Source: Erythroxylum novogranatense
Taxonomy: Eukaryota > Streptophyta > Magnoliopsida > Malpighiales > Erythroxylaceae
Assembly: GCA_029891385.1 (NCBI GenBank)
Contig: CM057228.1
Location: 70,881,523 to 70,945,522, forward strand
DNA: 64,000 nt
Reading direction: 5' to 3'
Part shown: piece by piece, positions 29,831 to 41,058 of the stretch
Layout of the letters: each line of letters begins with the position of its first letter
Position numbering within the stretch: the stretch's first letter is position 1
Translations under genes and position numbers: made by a program
The notes under the pieces: model-generated
Told to the model about the DNA's origin: nothing
The model's input: only the letters and a program-made list of their open reading frames with translations
The model's database searches: none

Positions 29831-31730
29831 TTGAAGCTCCGGAAGGAAGTCTATACTGATGCTCAATGCCTCTCAAAGGGGGCAATCCATTAGGAATGTC
29901 CTCCGGAAATAAGTCGTTGAAGTCCTGCAACAAAGACAAAACACTAGACGGCAAAGATGGATCAAGCTCATTAATAGTTAAGAAAACATCTTTATATAAA
30001 AGTATATAAGATTCTTCACTTTTTAAAACTCTCTTGATCTCACTTTTTCCAGCAAATAAAGTCACTCTCTTTTCTTCATTTTTTTCACTCGTTTTACTTT
30101 CTCTCCCTTTTTCTTTGTTTTCGACGTCTCTCTCTTTCTTTTCTTTTGCCTTCAATTTGCATTCTTTCTCAATCCTCACTTGATCCTCATAAGCTTGAAT
30201 GGGCCTAAGAGGTTTCAACACCATATTTTTACCATGAAAAGGAAAAGAATAACAATTTTTATATCCATCATGCCTAACTTTTCTATCAAATTGCCATGGC
30301 CTACCAAGCAAAACATGTCCAGCATACATTGGTGCAACATCACATAAAATCTCATCATGATACTTACCAATAGAAAATGCAACCATCACTTGTTTGGTGA
30401 CTTTCACCTCACCACAATCATTTAACCATTGCAATTTATATGGTCTAGGATGTTTCAAAATAGGCAAATTAAGCTTGTCAATGAGTAAAGTACTAGCAAC
30501 ATTGGTACAACTTCCACCATCTATGATCATGCTACAAACTTTACCGTTAATGAGACACCTTGTATGAAAGATGTGCTCACGTTGCTCTTCATCAAGATCT
30601 TCTTTTGGTTGGATATTAAGAGCACGCCTAGCTACAAGTGCTTCACCAACCTCAGCATCACAATCAACATCGGAAGCATCCGTCAATGGAGCCACATCAT
30701 CATAGTCATCACTGTCACTACTTTCACTAGCAACATCACCATTCTCAAGTAAAATCATAGTTCTTTTGTTAGGGCATTGAGAAGCAATATGACCAAAACC
30801 TTGACATTTAAAGCACTTAACTTTATAAGAAGGATTAGAAGAAGAAGAGGGTTTAGAGTCATTTTTACCCTTGGGATTTGGAGTAGAGAATTTAGGCTTA
30901 CTTTCTTCTTTTGGCTGGATGTCTCCTTTGGATTTGAATAAAGTTTTGGACTCCTTCAAGGTTTTCTTCCAAGAACTCGACCCAGCACCATTTTGGATCT
31001 TTAATTGCTTTTCTACCATAATGGCCTTATGTAACAACTCATCCATGTCAAGAAAATTTTGCAGTTCTACAATGGAAGCAATTTCAGGGCGCAAACCATC
31101 AAGAAATCTTCTCATGGTAGCTTCTATGTCTTCCTCAACATTGGCCCTAATCATGATGATCTCCATCTCTTGGTGGTACTCTTCAACACTCATAGATCCT
31201 TGCCTCAATCTTTGTAGTCGCTTGAACAAGTCTCGATAGTAATGACTTGGAACAAAGCGCTTTCTCATGATGGCTTTCATTTCTTGCCATGTGCGGATTG
31301 GTCTTTCAAGATTTCGTCTTCTATTTATTTGCAATTGATCCCACCAAATACTAGCATAGTCACACAATTCAACGGCAGCAAGTTTTATCTTTTTCTCTTC
31401 ACTATATGTATGACACTCAAATACATGTTCAATTTTCCTCTCCCACTCTAAATATAATTCAGGATCATTTTTCCTGTGAAAGGAAGGGATTTTCAGTTTT
31501 ATGTTATCCAGTTCATTACGAGAAGAAGCTTGTCTACCTCTCCTAATGTTGGGGCCTTCATCATTGGATTGCACATCTTCATCTTCTCCATAGAACACTC
31601 TTCTAGGACCTTTGGAGTTTGATGTGGATTGGATGTCATCCAACCTAGCATTCAACCTCTGGAATTGGTCTTGCACAGCCTTCATAAAGACTTTAAGATC
31701 TTGCTCAGCTGATTCATCTTCTTGAGACAT
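29811..31730 (-). pseudogene. CR-B gag-protease (B1), long open frame
   Basis: The start chosen is ATG at 31,730 (MSQEDESAEQDLK); thirty upstream in-frame residues belong to the leader. Gag core (LEWERKIEHVF; ASIWWDQL) precedes the zinc knuckle CFKCQGFGHIASQC at 30,815-30,774 and an acidic linker. Protease follows with MIIDGGSCTNVAS and LLGRPWQFDRKV, then a Lys/Glu-rich linker. The open frame of about 640 residues ends at the start of reverse transcriptase, where RGIEHQ is followed by a frameshift. Gag-protease itself looks undamaged. Confidence 0.87.
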
Positions 31731-32863
31731 ATTTATGAATTGTAAAATGTTAGCGAACAACAAAAAAATAATATGGACCTTACCACTCTCCCTCACGTGT
31801 ATACACTCAACGGAAGTCAAACAACTCGTGTTTCACACAAAAATTGGCTTTTTTCTATAATGTAAACACTCTTGCCTTTTTCCACTCAACTTGCTTTTTT
31901 ATAGTATTCTTATTCGAAACAAGACACAATCAAATAGAAGCAATCAAACCAAGCGACAGCTAAGATTAGAATCCCAAGATAAAATTCTCAAAGAATCCAA
32001 AAGGGGAAATAGAGTGTGAAAAAAATAGTATAAGGAATGAATTAAGGAAGTGATTACCTTGGAAAGTCAAACTTGAAGCTAAAGAAAGATTAATAAGGCA
32101 AGAAATGAAATAGGAAACGAAAAGCAAAATAGGAAAGTAACTGAAATAAGGAAGTGAAGCAAATAAGAAAGCAATCAAGTTCCAAGCAATACAAGATAGG
32201 AAAGTGAAGCAAATAGGAAAGCAATCAAGTTCCAAGCAATACAAGATAGGAAAGTGAAGCAAATAGGAAAGTAATATAGCAAGTTCCAAGCAATACAAGA
32301 TAGGAAAGTACTAAGAAAGATGAATGAGGCAAGAAATGAAATAAGAAACGAAAAGTAAAAAAGGAAAGTAACTTAATTAAGAAAGTGAAGCAAATAGGAA
32401 AGTAAGCAAGTTCCAAGCAATACAAGATAGAAAAGTACTTGCAATTCTATTTCAAGCAATAGGAAAGATTTTCTCTTTAATTGATTGCAATTAGGAAAGT
32501 AGCAAACTTGGACTCCACTTCTCTAAAACTTGCATCCACACTCTAATTGTTTTCTTCTTTTTTTCTTCTCTTTTTTTGTGGATTTTTTTCTTTTTTTGAC
32601 GAATTTCTTCTTTTTTTTAACTTCTACTTTTTTTTCTCAGAAACTGGATGCTCTCAATACTTGGTGTAACTTGCTCTAGAAAGCTTAGATTTGAGTGATT
32701 CCAAAACAAAAATAAAGAAGAGATTTTGAACTTGAAGAAATTCCTATTATTCTGCCAAAAACTCAAGCAAAAGGAGCACGAACTAGTGGATGAAAAATGG
32801 CCCCAGGAAAGAATAACGAAAATAAACAACAAAAAGATAGTTATTTGAAATCTGGCAACCAAA
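31731..32863 (-). other. CR-B leader of B1 with 50-bp direct repeats
   Basis: Non-coding. A unit of 50 bp with CAAGTTCCAAGCAATACAAG starts at 32,171 and 32,221, with partial third and fourth copies near 32,271 and 32,405. T-rich runs lie near 32,545-32,640. The leader fragment at 5,233-5,713 has only one unit. Confidence 0.8.
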
Positions 32864-32877
32864 GCGCTCTGATACCA
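32864..32877 (-). promoter_or_regulatory. Primer binding site of B1
   Basis: TGGTATCAGAGCGC on the minus strand, two bases from the LTR end. Initiator tRNA-Met type. Confidence 0.8.
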
Positions 32878-32879
32878 AA

Positions 32880-33085
32880 TGATGGGAGACCCAATAGGAA
32901 CTTGTCCTATAGAACCTTTAACAAGATGGAACTATTCTCGGGAGTAGATTGAATCAAGCAAATACACGAAATCACAATAAACAAATTGAAAAGATAGAAA
33001 AAGAACACAAAAGAGAAAATTGGCAGTTACAAGAATGTTGGTCGATGAAAAGAACCCTAAGAGAGCTTGCCTAATAGAACCCTAG
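32880..33085 (-). repeat. CR-B 5' LTR of B1, U5 side
   Basis: The 206 bases nearest the primer site. It is cut at CCCTAG by the CR-C LTR start. The U3 side reappears at 40,682-40,944. About 165 bases between the two parts are missing. Confidence 0.82.
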
Positions 33086-33236
33086 TGATACAAGAAACCA
33101 TGGCAAAAGAGATCAAGGTGCAACACGTCAAGACAAGCTTAGTTTGCCAAGTGGACCTATTACAAGACAACGTGCAGCAAGGCTTAAACAAGCACTTCAA
33201 GTGTTTGTTCAAAGTCACATTACATCTCACCTTAAT

Positions 33237-33837
33237 TGATACAACTCACCAAGGCAATGGAGACTTGAGGATGCCAATGGGTCCAATTACAAGGTCACGC
33301 TCCAACAAGCTCAAAGCACAATTTCAGATTTATGTACAAGCTTTTGTTTCACAAGAATTTCAAGAAGTTTTGTTGATCAAGCTTGGAGAAGAGCTTAGGA
33401 AGACACCTAAGTGTGTGTGCACATTGGAGGCATCAAACCAAGAGGGCTAACACTTAGCCAATTTTCACAAGCACAAGTCTAATCAATGGTCTTGGGCTTA
33501 TTTTATCTTATAAGGGGCATGTGGACTTCTTTTAGGCTTTTTCATGGGCTGATTTGCATTAAGTGTGCATGTGCTTCATTAAAAAAGTCATGTGCATGTT
33601 TTATTTTAAGGAACCAAGCTTGTGGGCCTAGTTTAAAAGCCCAATTCCCCCCTCTTAAGTTAGTCTTCTATTTTGTGGTTTTCTTATCCTATTTGGACAA
33701 GGACTAGTTACTCTTTGTTACCAATTCCTTGCTGTTTTGGGGGTGAAGAGTCTTGTTAGATTGATTGAATTTAGGTTTAGGAACAATCATTGAAACGGAG
33801 GTGATCTAGACATTGATTCTAGGTTGTTGCCGTATCA
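33237..33837 (+). repeat. CR-A 5' LTR of A2, internally deleted
   Basis: 601 bp. GGACAAGGACTAGT jumps to TACTCTTTGTTACC, losing the promoter box and AATAAA region (about 304 bp). Ends GTATCA; the primer site is at 33,842-33,854. The tail frame GPITRSRSNKLKAQ is intact to 33,450. Confidence 0.9.
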
Positions 33838-33854
33838 TCTTTGGTATCAAAGCC

Positions 33855-34792
33855 TAGGTTTTAAATTCAATCTTTATCTTTAATTTTCTGTTTGTTCTTG
33901 ATTATTATAGTTAGTTCATCATTAAAATTCGAAAAAATTAAGAAACAAAGAAAGAAAAGAAAGAAAGAAAGAAAAAGAAGAAAAGAAAGAGAAGAAAGAA
34001 AGAAAGAAGTTTTAAAAAAAAGAAAATCAAGATTGTGAATCTTTGTGAGTTTGAGTTGCTTTGCTTGCAAGATTCATCAAGAACGAATCTGATTATTTAA
34101 GAATTCTTTAATTTCGTTTCTTTATTATTCAAGATTCATCAAGAACACATCCTTCATTAAAGAAACTCATCCAGACTTGTTTTCTTGCATCAAGAAACAC
34201 TTTCTTGTTTCAAGATTTACGTTCTTCGCTCAAAACGTGTGTCTTTGATATAATTACTTATCTTTAAGTTCTTGAGTAATTGGGGCAGATTGGAATGTTC
34301 CTGTTAATTTGGGTTTAGGGTTGAGTTTAATTCCTAGTTTTGTCTTTTCTTCAACTCTTTGGTTGTTTTTTTTTTGCTGTCCTTTTTGTTTCCATTACAC
34401 TTGAATTGAGTAATCTTGTTTCATATTGCTCAATTGGCACCAAAAATCGTTCACATATGTTTTCTCCAACTATTATGTGTTTATTTTCGTCTTCATTGTT
34501 TTCTTTACATTAAATTGCATCTAGCTTTGTGTTTTTCTTCCTTTATTTAGGTATTCGTTGCTTTCCTTTTGAATTACGTTGCTGTTGTGCTTATTTGGTT
34601 GGTAGTGATTGATCCGGACAAGTAAAACTATGCTAGAATCTGAAGTGGTAAAAGGCAAGAGTGTGTAAGCTCATTTAAGGGTAAAAGCCATCTTCTTGAG
34701 TGAAACACGAGAGTATCCAATCTGATTTAGAGAAAAACACATGAGGGAGTGTGTGAGGAGCTATTCTAACGTGTTTTTGCTGGTTTTACATC
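33855..34792 (+). other. CR-A leader of A2
   Basis: Non-coding leader with the purine tract near 33,930-34,010, shorter than in A1. No gene is seen. Confidence 0.75.
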
Positions 34793-36390
34793 ATGTCCAA
34801 TTCAAAGGATAGTACAGGTAGTGACAAGGATGAAAAGAATAGTGAGGCCGGGACAATGCAAGGGGAGAAGACAGGGTCGAGCGTGTGGATAGAAATTTGG
34901 ACAGTATCAAGATGAAAATACCATCTTTCCAAGGTATGAATGATCCAGAAGCTTACTTAGAATGGGAAAGAAAGGTGGAGATAATTTTTGAATGGCATAA
35001 CTATTATGAGGAGAAGAAGGTGAAGCTTGCTGCCGTGGAATTTCATGATTATGCACTTATTTGGTGGGATCAGCTTGTTTTGAACAAAAGAAGGAATGGA
35101 GAGGATCCTGTTGATACTTGGGCTGAAATGAAGAGGGTCATGAAGAAGAGGATTGTGCCTAGTTACTTCTATAGGGAGCTCCATCAAAGGCTCCAAACCT
35201 TGAGACAAGGCACCAAAAGTGTAGAAGAGTACCATAAGGAGATGGAGATAGCCATGATTAGGGCTAATGTAGAAGAAGAAAGAGAAGCCACCATGGCACT
35301 TTTCTTGGCTGGTTTGAACAAAGACATTGCCAATGTTATTGAATTGCACCATTATGTGGAGTTAGAGGAGATGGTGAATATGGCCATGATGGTGGAGAGG
35401 CAACTCAAGTACAAAAGCTCCAACAAGGCTTCTTACCCAAGCTCTACTACAAATTGGAACTCGAAATGGTCCAAGAAAAATGAGAAGGACAAAGACAAGC
35501 TAAAGGAAGAGAAGAACAAGGCAGATCCAAAAGGTACTTTTAAAACTCCAAGTCCTTCTAGTTCCAATTCTGAAAAGCATAGGACTATTAAATGCTTTAA
35601 ATGTCTTGGTGTTGATCATATTGCTTCTCAATGCCCAAACAAGAAAACAATGTTTGTGAGAGGAGGAGAAGTTGTGTCTGAGGAGGAAGAAGATGATTTG
35701 ACTTCCATGCCTGAGTTGGAAGATTGTTCTGATGTGAAAGTTGAGGATGCACCTAGGGGTGAATTACTTGTTACTAGGCGAGTTTTGAATGCTCAAGTGA
35801 AGGAAGATGGAATTGAGCAAAGGAAAAATATTTTTCATTCCAGATGCCTAGTGAATGAGAAGATTTGTAGCCTGATCATTGATGGGGGAAGCTGCACTAA
35901 TGTGGCTAGTACATTGATGGTAGAAAAACTCGGGTTGGAGTGCTTGAAACACCCTAGGCCGTATAGACTACAATGGCTGAATGACATGGGGGAAATCAAG
36001 GTAAATAAACAAGTCCTTGTATCTTTCTCCATTGGAAAGTATTATGATCACGTACTTTGTGACGTTGTGCCTATGCATGCTTGTCATTTGTTGCTCGGTC
36101 GACCTTGGAAATATGATAGAAGAGTGTTACATGATGGTTTTAAGAATAGGTATTCATTTACTATGGGAGATCAGAAATTTGTTCTTGCTCCATTGGCACC
36201 AAAAGATGTATATGAGGACCAAATGCAATTAAAAAGGAGTATGGAGGGAATGCAACAAAGACAGGACAAAAAACTTCAAGAAAAGCATGACAATACAAAA
36301 ATTGAGGGGAAGGTTGAGAACCTTGCAAAACGGGAGCAAAAATCTAAATCAAAAGAAAAGAGAGAAAGTGAGGCCGAGAGTGAGAGATGA
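34793..36390 (+). pseudogene. CR-A gag and protease (A2)
   Basis: The ATG at 34,793 is followed by a ~130-bp deletion after NSEA that shifts the frame. From 34,870 the frame is open for ~500 residues: gag core (LEWERKVEIIF; ALIWWDQL), zinc knuckle at 35,593-35,634 with D in GVDHIASQC, acidic linker, protease LIIDGGSCTNVAS and LLGRPWKYDRR, and Lys/Glu-rich linker. It ends at TGA (36,388-36,390), where other copies have AGA. This is the best-preserved CR-A gag core-protease. Confidence 0.88.
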
Positions 36391-36393
36391 AAA

Positions 36394-37985
36394 GTGGGGA
36401 AAGAGGCCTCAAAAGAAATTCAATTAAAAGGCCCAAATGAGAGAGAGGGTAGAAAGAAACAAAACTTCTATGCAAAAATGAGAGATGTAAGGGTTGCTTG
36501 TGTGGAAAGGAGATGTTTGTTTGTACTTTTGTACAAGCAAGCTTATTTTAATGAATCTGACCTTGACCCTTGTTTGCCTAGTAGTGTTGTTTCTCTTTTG
36601 CAGGAGTATGGAGATGTTTTCTCTGAGGAGTTGCCTAAGGAATTGCCGCCTATTAGAGGAATAGAACATCAGATTGACTTCATGCCTGGGGCGCAAATTC
36701 CAAATAGACCAGCTTATAGGGCTAATCCTGAAGAAACTAAGGAACTCCAAAAGCAAGTGGAAGAATTGTTACAAAAGGGACACATTAGGGAGAGTCTTAA
36801 TCCTTGTGCCGTGCCAGTGATATTGGTTCCAAAGAAGGATGGGAGCTGGCGCATGTGTGGATTGCGAGTCATTAACAAGATAACGGTAAAGTATCGCCAT
36901 CCTATACCTAGATTGGATGATATGATTGATGAATTGCATGGTGCATGTGTGTTTACCAAAATTGATCTTATGAGTGGTTACCATCAGATTAGAATGAAAA
37001 TTGGTGATGAATGGAAAACTGCTTTTAAAACAAAACATGGTTTATATGAGTGGCTTGTGATGCCTTTTGGCTTAACTAATGCTCCTAGTACATTTATGCG
37101 TTTGATGAATCATGTTTTGAGGTCATTTATTGGTAAGTTTGTTGTGGTATATTTTGATGACATATTGATCTATAGCAAAAGCATTAATGAGCATATTGAG
37201 CATGTTAGGCTTGTGTTAGATGCACTTAGGGTAGAAAAGTTGTATGCTAAGTTAAAGAAGTGTACATTTTGCATGGATCGTGCCATATTTCTTGGTTATG
37301 TTGTTTCTTCTAATGAAATTGAGGTGGACCAAGAAAAGGTCAAGGCAATTAGGGAGTGGCCGAGACCTACAAGTGTTACTCAGGTCAGATTTTTTCATGG
37401 ACTTGCTAGTTTCTATAGGAGGTTTGTGAAAGATTTTAGTTCCATTGCAGCTCCATTGACTGAGATTGTTAAAAAGGAGGTAGGATTTAAGTGGGGAGGC
37501 GCAGAAATTGCTTTTAACACTTTGAAAGAAAAACTTTGTTCGCACCTATTTTGAGTTTACCTGATTTTTCTTCTACTTTTGAGATTGAATGTGATGCCTC
37601 TGGGATAGGTATTGGTGTTGTTTTATTACAGGGAAGGCGTCCCATTGCCTATTTTAGTGAGAAGTTGAATGGTGCTCAAATGAAGTATTCCACTTATGAC
37701 AAGGAGCTATATGCATTGGTAAGAGCTCTACAAACTTGGCAACATTATCTATGGCCAAAGGAATTCGTGATTCACACTGATCATGAGAGTTTGAAGCATC
37801 TTAAGGGCCAAGGTAAGTTAAATAAAAGACATGCTAAGTGGTTGGAGTTCATAGAGACATTCCCATATGTTGTGAAATACAAGCAAGGTAAAGAAAATGT
37901 GATCGCTGATGCATTGTCTAGGAGGTATGCTCTAATCTCTTCTCTTAGTTCTAAGTTGATTGGGTTTGAGTATATAAAAGATTTT
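36394..37985 (+). pseudogene. CR-A reverse transcriptase and RNase H (A2)
   Basis: The frame is open from the TGA to 37,554: [16 protein letters not shown] (then a small in-frame alteration replaces VDCRAV), [29 protein letters not shown] at 37,150-37,161, FLGYVVSSN and [17 protein letters not shown] frameshift near 37,540 separates RNase H ([58 protein letters not shown]). RNase H stops at FEYIKD where an LTR piece takes over. This is the one CR-A copy with an uninterrupted palm and fingers. Confidence 0.87.
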
Positions 37986-38291
37986 TGCAAAGGGTATTTA
38001 AACCTTTGCTTTAGCCATGAACACGAGTTGAGAGAGATCAACAAAATTAGAAAGCATTCTTCAAGAGAGAATTAAGATTCTTGCTTGTTTTACCTTAAGG
38101 ATTGATTCAACTTATCAAGTAAGTTCTAACTTGTGGCGTTAATTCAATTCCTACAATCTTATACTCTTTGTTACCAATTCCTTGCTATTTTGGGGGTGAA
38201 GGGTCTTGTTAGATTGATTGAATTTAGGTTTGGGAACAATCATTGAAACGGAGGTGATCTAGACATTGATTCTAGGTTGTTGCCGTATCAG
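37986..38291 (+). repeat. CR-A LTR 3' part embedded in A2 pol
   Basis: From GCAAAGGGTATTTAAACC through AATTAGAAAGC to GTTGCCGTATCA, then integrase resumes at GGATTGCCTAGG. The integrase zinc finger is missing. The left joint lies at TGCAAA, resembling the pol wording TACAAA, which suggests a homology-poor exchange. Confidence 0.87.
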
Positions 38292-39142
38292 GATTGCCTA
38301 GGACTAGGAAAGGACGTGATAGCATCTTTGTTGTAGTTGATCGATTTAGTAAAATGGCTCATTTTTTTGCATGTCATAAATCTGATGATGCTACACATGT
38401 TGCTGATTTGTTTTTTAGGGATGTTGTTAGATTGCATGGCATTCCTAGAACCATTGTTTCAGATAGGGATTCTAAGTTTTTAAGTCACTTTTGGCGTGTT
38501 CTATGGAATAAATTGGGAACAAAGCTTTTGTTTTCTACAACTTGTCATCCCCAAACAGTTGGACAAACTGAAGTGGTTAATAGAACCTTAGGATCTTTAT
38601 TGCGTGCTGTTGTGGGTAAAAATTTGAAAGCTTGGGAAGATTGTTTGCCTTTGATTGAGTTTGCATATAATAGAAGCATTCATTCTTCTACAGGTTATTC
38701 TCCATTTGAGATTGTGTATGGTTTTAACCCATTAACTCCATTGGATTTGTTGCCTTTACCCTTGAATGAGATTGTTAATGTAGATGGGCAGGAAAGGGTC
38801 GAATTGGTTAAAACAATACATGAGAAAGCTAGGCAGCACATTGAGGAAAAGAACAAGAAGTATACTCAAAGAGCCAATCAAGGGTGTAGGGAGATGAAGT
38901 TTGAACCCGGAGATTGGGTTTGGGTGCACTTCAGAAGGAGAGATTTCTAAACAAAGGAAGTCCAAGCTTGATCCTAGAGGGGATGGTCCTTTTCAAGTGC
39001 TTGAACGCATAAATGACAATGCCTATAGGGTGGATTTGCCAGGAGAGTATAGTGTTAGTGCTACTTTTAATGTTTCTAATTTATCTCCCTTTGATAATGT
39101 AGGTCTTGATTCGAGGACGAATCCTTTTGAGGAGGGAGGGAA
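38292..39142 (+). pseudogene. CR-A integrase (A2), finger missing
   Basis: Open from [24 protein letters not shown] to GDWVWVHFR: second Asp in [14 protein letters not shown], Glu in [13 protein letters not shown] (with D-to-V beside it). A frameshift near 38,935 precedes the GPY/F-like module, which reads on to SRTNPFEEGGND and the purine tract. The tail continues in the 3' LTR to 39,356, though one TAA lies just inside it. Confidence 0.86.
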
Positions 39143-40047
39143 TGATACAACTCACTAAGGCAATGGGGACTTGAGGATGCCAATGGGTCCAATTACAAGG
39201 TCATGCTCCAACAAGCTCAAAGCACAATTTCAGATTTATGTACAAGCTTTTGTTTCACAAGAACTTCAAGAAGTTTTGTTGATCAAGCTTGGAGAAGAGC
39301 TTAGGAAGACACCTAAGTTTGTGTGCACATTGGAGGCATCAAACCAAGAGGGCTAACACTTAGCCAACTTTCACAAGCACAAGTCTAATCAATGGGCTTG
39401 GGCTTATTTTATCTTATAAGGGGCATGTGGACTTCTTTTAGGCTTTTTCATGGGCTGATTTGCATTAAGTGTGCATGTGCTTCATTAAAAAAGTCATGTG
39501 CATGTTTTATTTTAAGGAACCAAGCTTGTGGGCCTAGTTTAAAAGCCCAATTCCCCCCTCTTAAGTTAGTCTTCTATTTTGTGATTTTCTTATCCTATTT
39601 GGACAAGGACTAGTCAATTTTAATTAGTTTTGAAGCCCAAATCCATGTGGGATTTATTCTTGGGCAGATTTGTTTCAAGAAGGCCTTTGGATATTTTGGG
39701 CTTTCTTTAGGGTTTTTAGGTTATTTTTGTTAGGGTTTACATTGCAAAGGGTATTTAAACCTTTTCTTTAGCCATGAACACGAGTTTAGAGAGATCAATA
39801 AAATTAGAAAGCATTCTTCAAGAGAGAATTGAGATTCTTGCTTGTTTTACCTTAAGGATTGATTTAACTTAGCAAGTAAGTTCTAACTTGTGGCGTTAAT
39901 TCAATTCCTACAATCTTATACTCTTTGTTACCAATTCCTTGCTGTTTTGGGGGTGAAGGGTCTTGTTAGATTGATTGAATTTAGGTTTGGGAACAATCAT
40001 TGAAACGGAGGTGATCTAGACATTGATTCTAGGTTGTTGCCGTATCA
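39143..40047 (+). repeat. CR-A 3' LTR of A2 (complete)
   Basis: 905 bp, TGATAC to GTATCA. The tail motif is GPITRSCSNKLKAQ, with R-to-C in the motif. TATTTAAA lies near 39,760 and AATAAA near 39,797. TTAAT follows. Confidence 0.93.
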
Positions 40048-40681
40048 TTAATGACAAGACTGAACCATCCGTGGAGAATTCAAGTGGAGTAGTAAAGCTT
40101 GTGATTCTTCTAGAGAGGGCATGTGGAGGAGCTAATACTTAGCCAAATTTCAACACAAGTTCAATTATTCTTATGGACTTATTTTAGTACATTGGGCCCA
40201 TCCACCTCCCTTAGGTTTATTTAAGTTATTTGGGTCTTATTTAAGATGGTTTAGCCTAATCCTAAGTGGATTAGGATCAGATTGCATTATTGGGCTATAA
40301 ACTCCTAAACTAGTTAGGATTAGGCTTGTTTTAGCATTAAAGGGTCTTGTAACCTATTCCTTTTAGGTTTAGGTCATGGGAAAGGGTATAAATACCTTAT
40401 TTTATCCTTGTAAACATCAGATTTGGTTGATTAACGAAATTGAGAGATATTCTCTTCAAGTAGGGTGTGTTCTTCTTATTGTTACTTCAAGGATTGCATC
40501 ACTTATCAAGGTAATCACTTGTGGCGTGTTTAACTCTTCAATTTTCTTTGGGTTTGGGTCTCAATTTCGTATAATTGGGGTTTGAACTAGCATGTTCTTA
40601 GAATAGAAAGATTGGGGTTTTGATTCAATAGGATTAGGGGGTTTCAAGAACCTTGTTTTCTTGGAGCTGCCTCTCATTAAC

Positions 40682-40944
40682 AATGTCCTAAAATAGATAC
40701 TAAATAAAAGGAAACAAATCAATCCCTAAAAAAAAAGAAAATAAACTTATAAAGGTGTTGACTAGATCACCTTATTTCAAGGAAAACAAAAAGGAAACTA
40801 ATTAAAACATGATCTGAACATGTTGGACCTTATAGGTCACGTCCTTATCCTTATTTTAAGTGGCACATGCTTGACACATGGTATCTTAAGTAAGTTCTCC
40901 CAATTGGACTCTATGTGGGCCTTTGGACACTTTATGTTGGGCTT
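40682..40944 (-). repeat. CR-B LTR, U3 side (continuation of the B1 5' LTR)
   Basis: Matches CR-B LTR wording (CAAATCAATCCCT; GTTGACTAGATCACC; CAATTGGACTC). It is in the right order and strand to continue 32,880-33,085 across the CR-C insertion. It breaks at GGGCTT into CR-D LTR. Confidence 0.8.
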
Positions 40945-41058
40945 GAATGATCTTGTTTTGCTTGAACAGCCTCAATATGATTTCCCATGACATCGCCTTG
41001 CACTTTAGCTCCATTTTCCAAATTGCTGCTTGTAGCATTTTGAATGCCATTTGTATCA
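40945..41058 (-). repeat. CR-D-like LTR start (inverted)
   Basis: On the minus strand it starts TGATACAAATGGCATTC at 41,058 and continues to the GTTCAAGCAAAACAAG region. It is a shorter variant of the CR-D LTR, shared with 50,071-50,218. Alternating DNA begins immediately after, as at other CR-D ends. Confidence 0.78.

Larger units (their letters stand above)
26890..33085 (-). mobile_element. CR-B element B1 (minus), near complete, degraded
   Basis: On the minus strand: 5' LTR end (33,085-32,880, continued beyond a CR-C insertion at 40,682-40,944), primer site, leader, gag-pol from 31,730 and 3' LTR start (27,334-26,890). It is the most complete CR-B copy and shows that the LTR starting TGATGAAG belongs to this pol. 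Several frameshifts break pol. Confidence 0.85.
33237..40047 (+). mobile_element. CR-A element A2, with perfect 5-bp target duplication
   Basis: LTR to LTR with TTAAT on both sides (33,232-33,236 and 40,048-40,052). It is the only CR-A copy with gag, protease, reverse transcriptase and RNase H all present. The 5' LTR has an internal deletion, and a 306-bp CR-A LTR piece replaces the RNase H/integrase boundary. Confidence 0.93.
33086..40681 (+). repeat. CR-C LTR, split by CR-A element A2
   Basis: The LTR start TGATACAAGAAACC (33,086) continues to TTAAT at 33,236, where A2 enters, and resumes after TTAAT at 40,052 to about 40,676-40,681. Joined, it encodes an integrase-like tail: GPITRQRAARLKQALQVF before the insertion and ERACGGANT plus stop after it. 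A TATAAATA box lies near 40,388. It is distinct from CR-A, CR-B and CR-D and has no pol here. Its right end is unclear. Confidence 0.78.
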
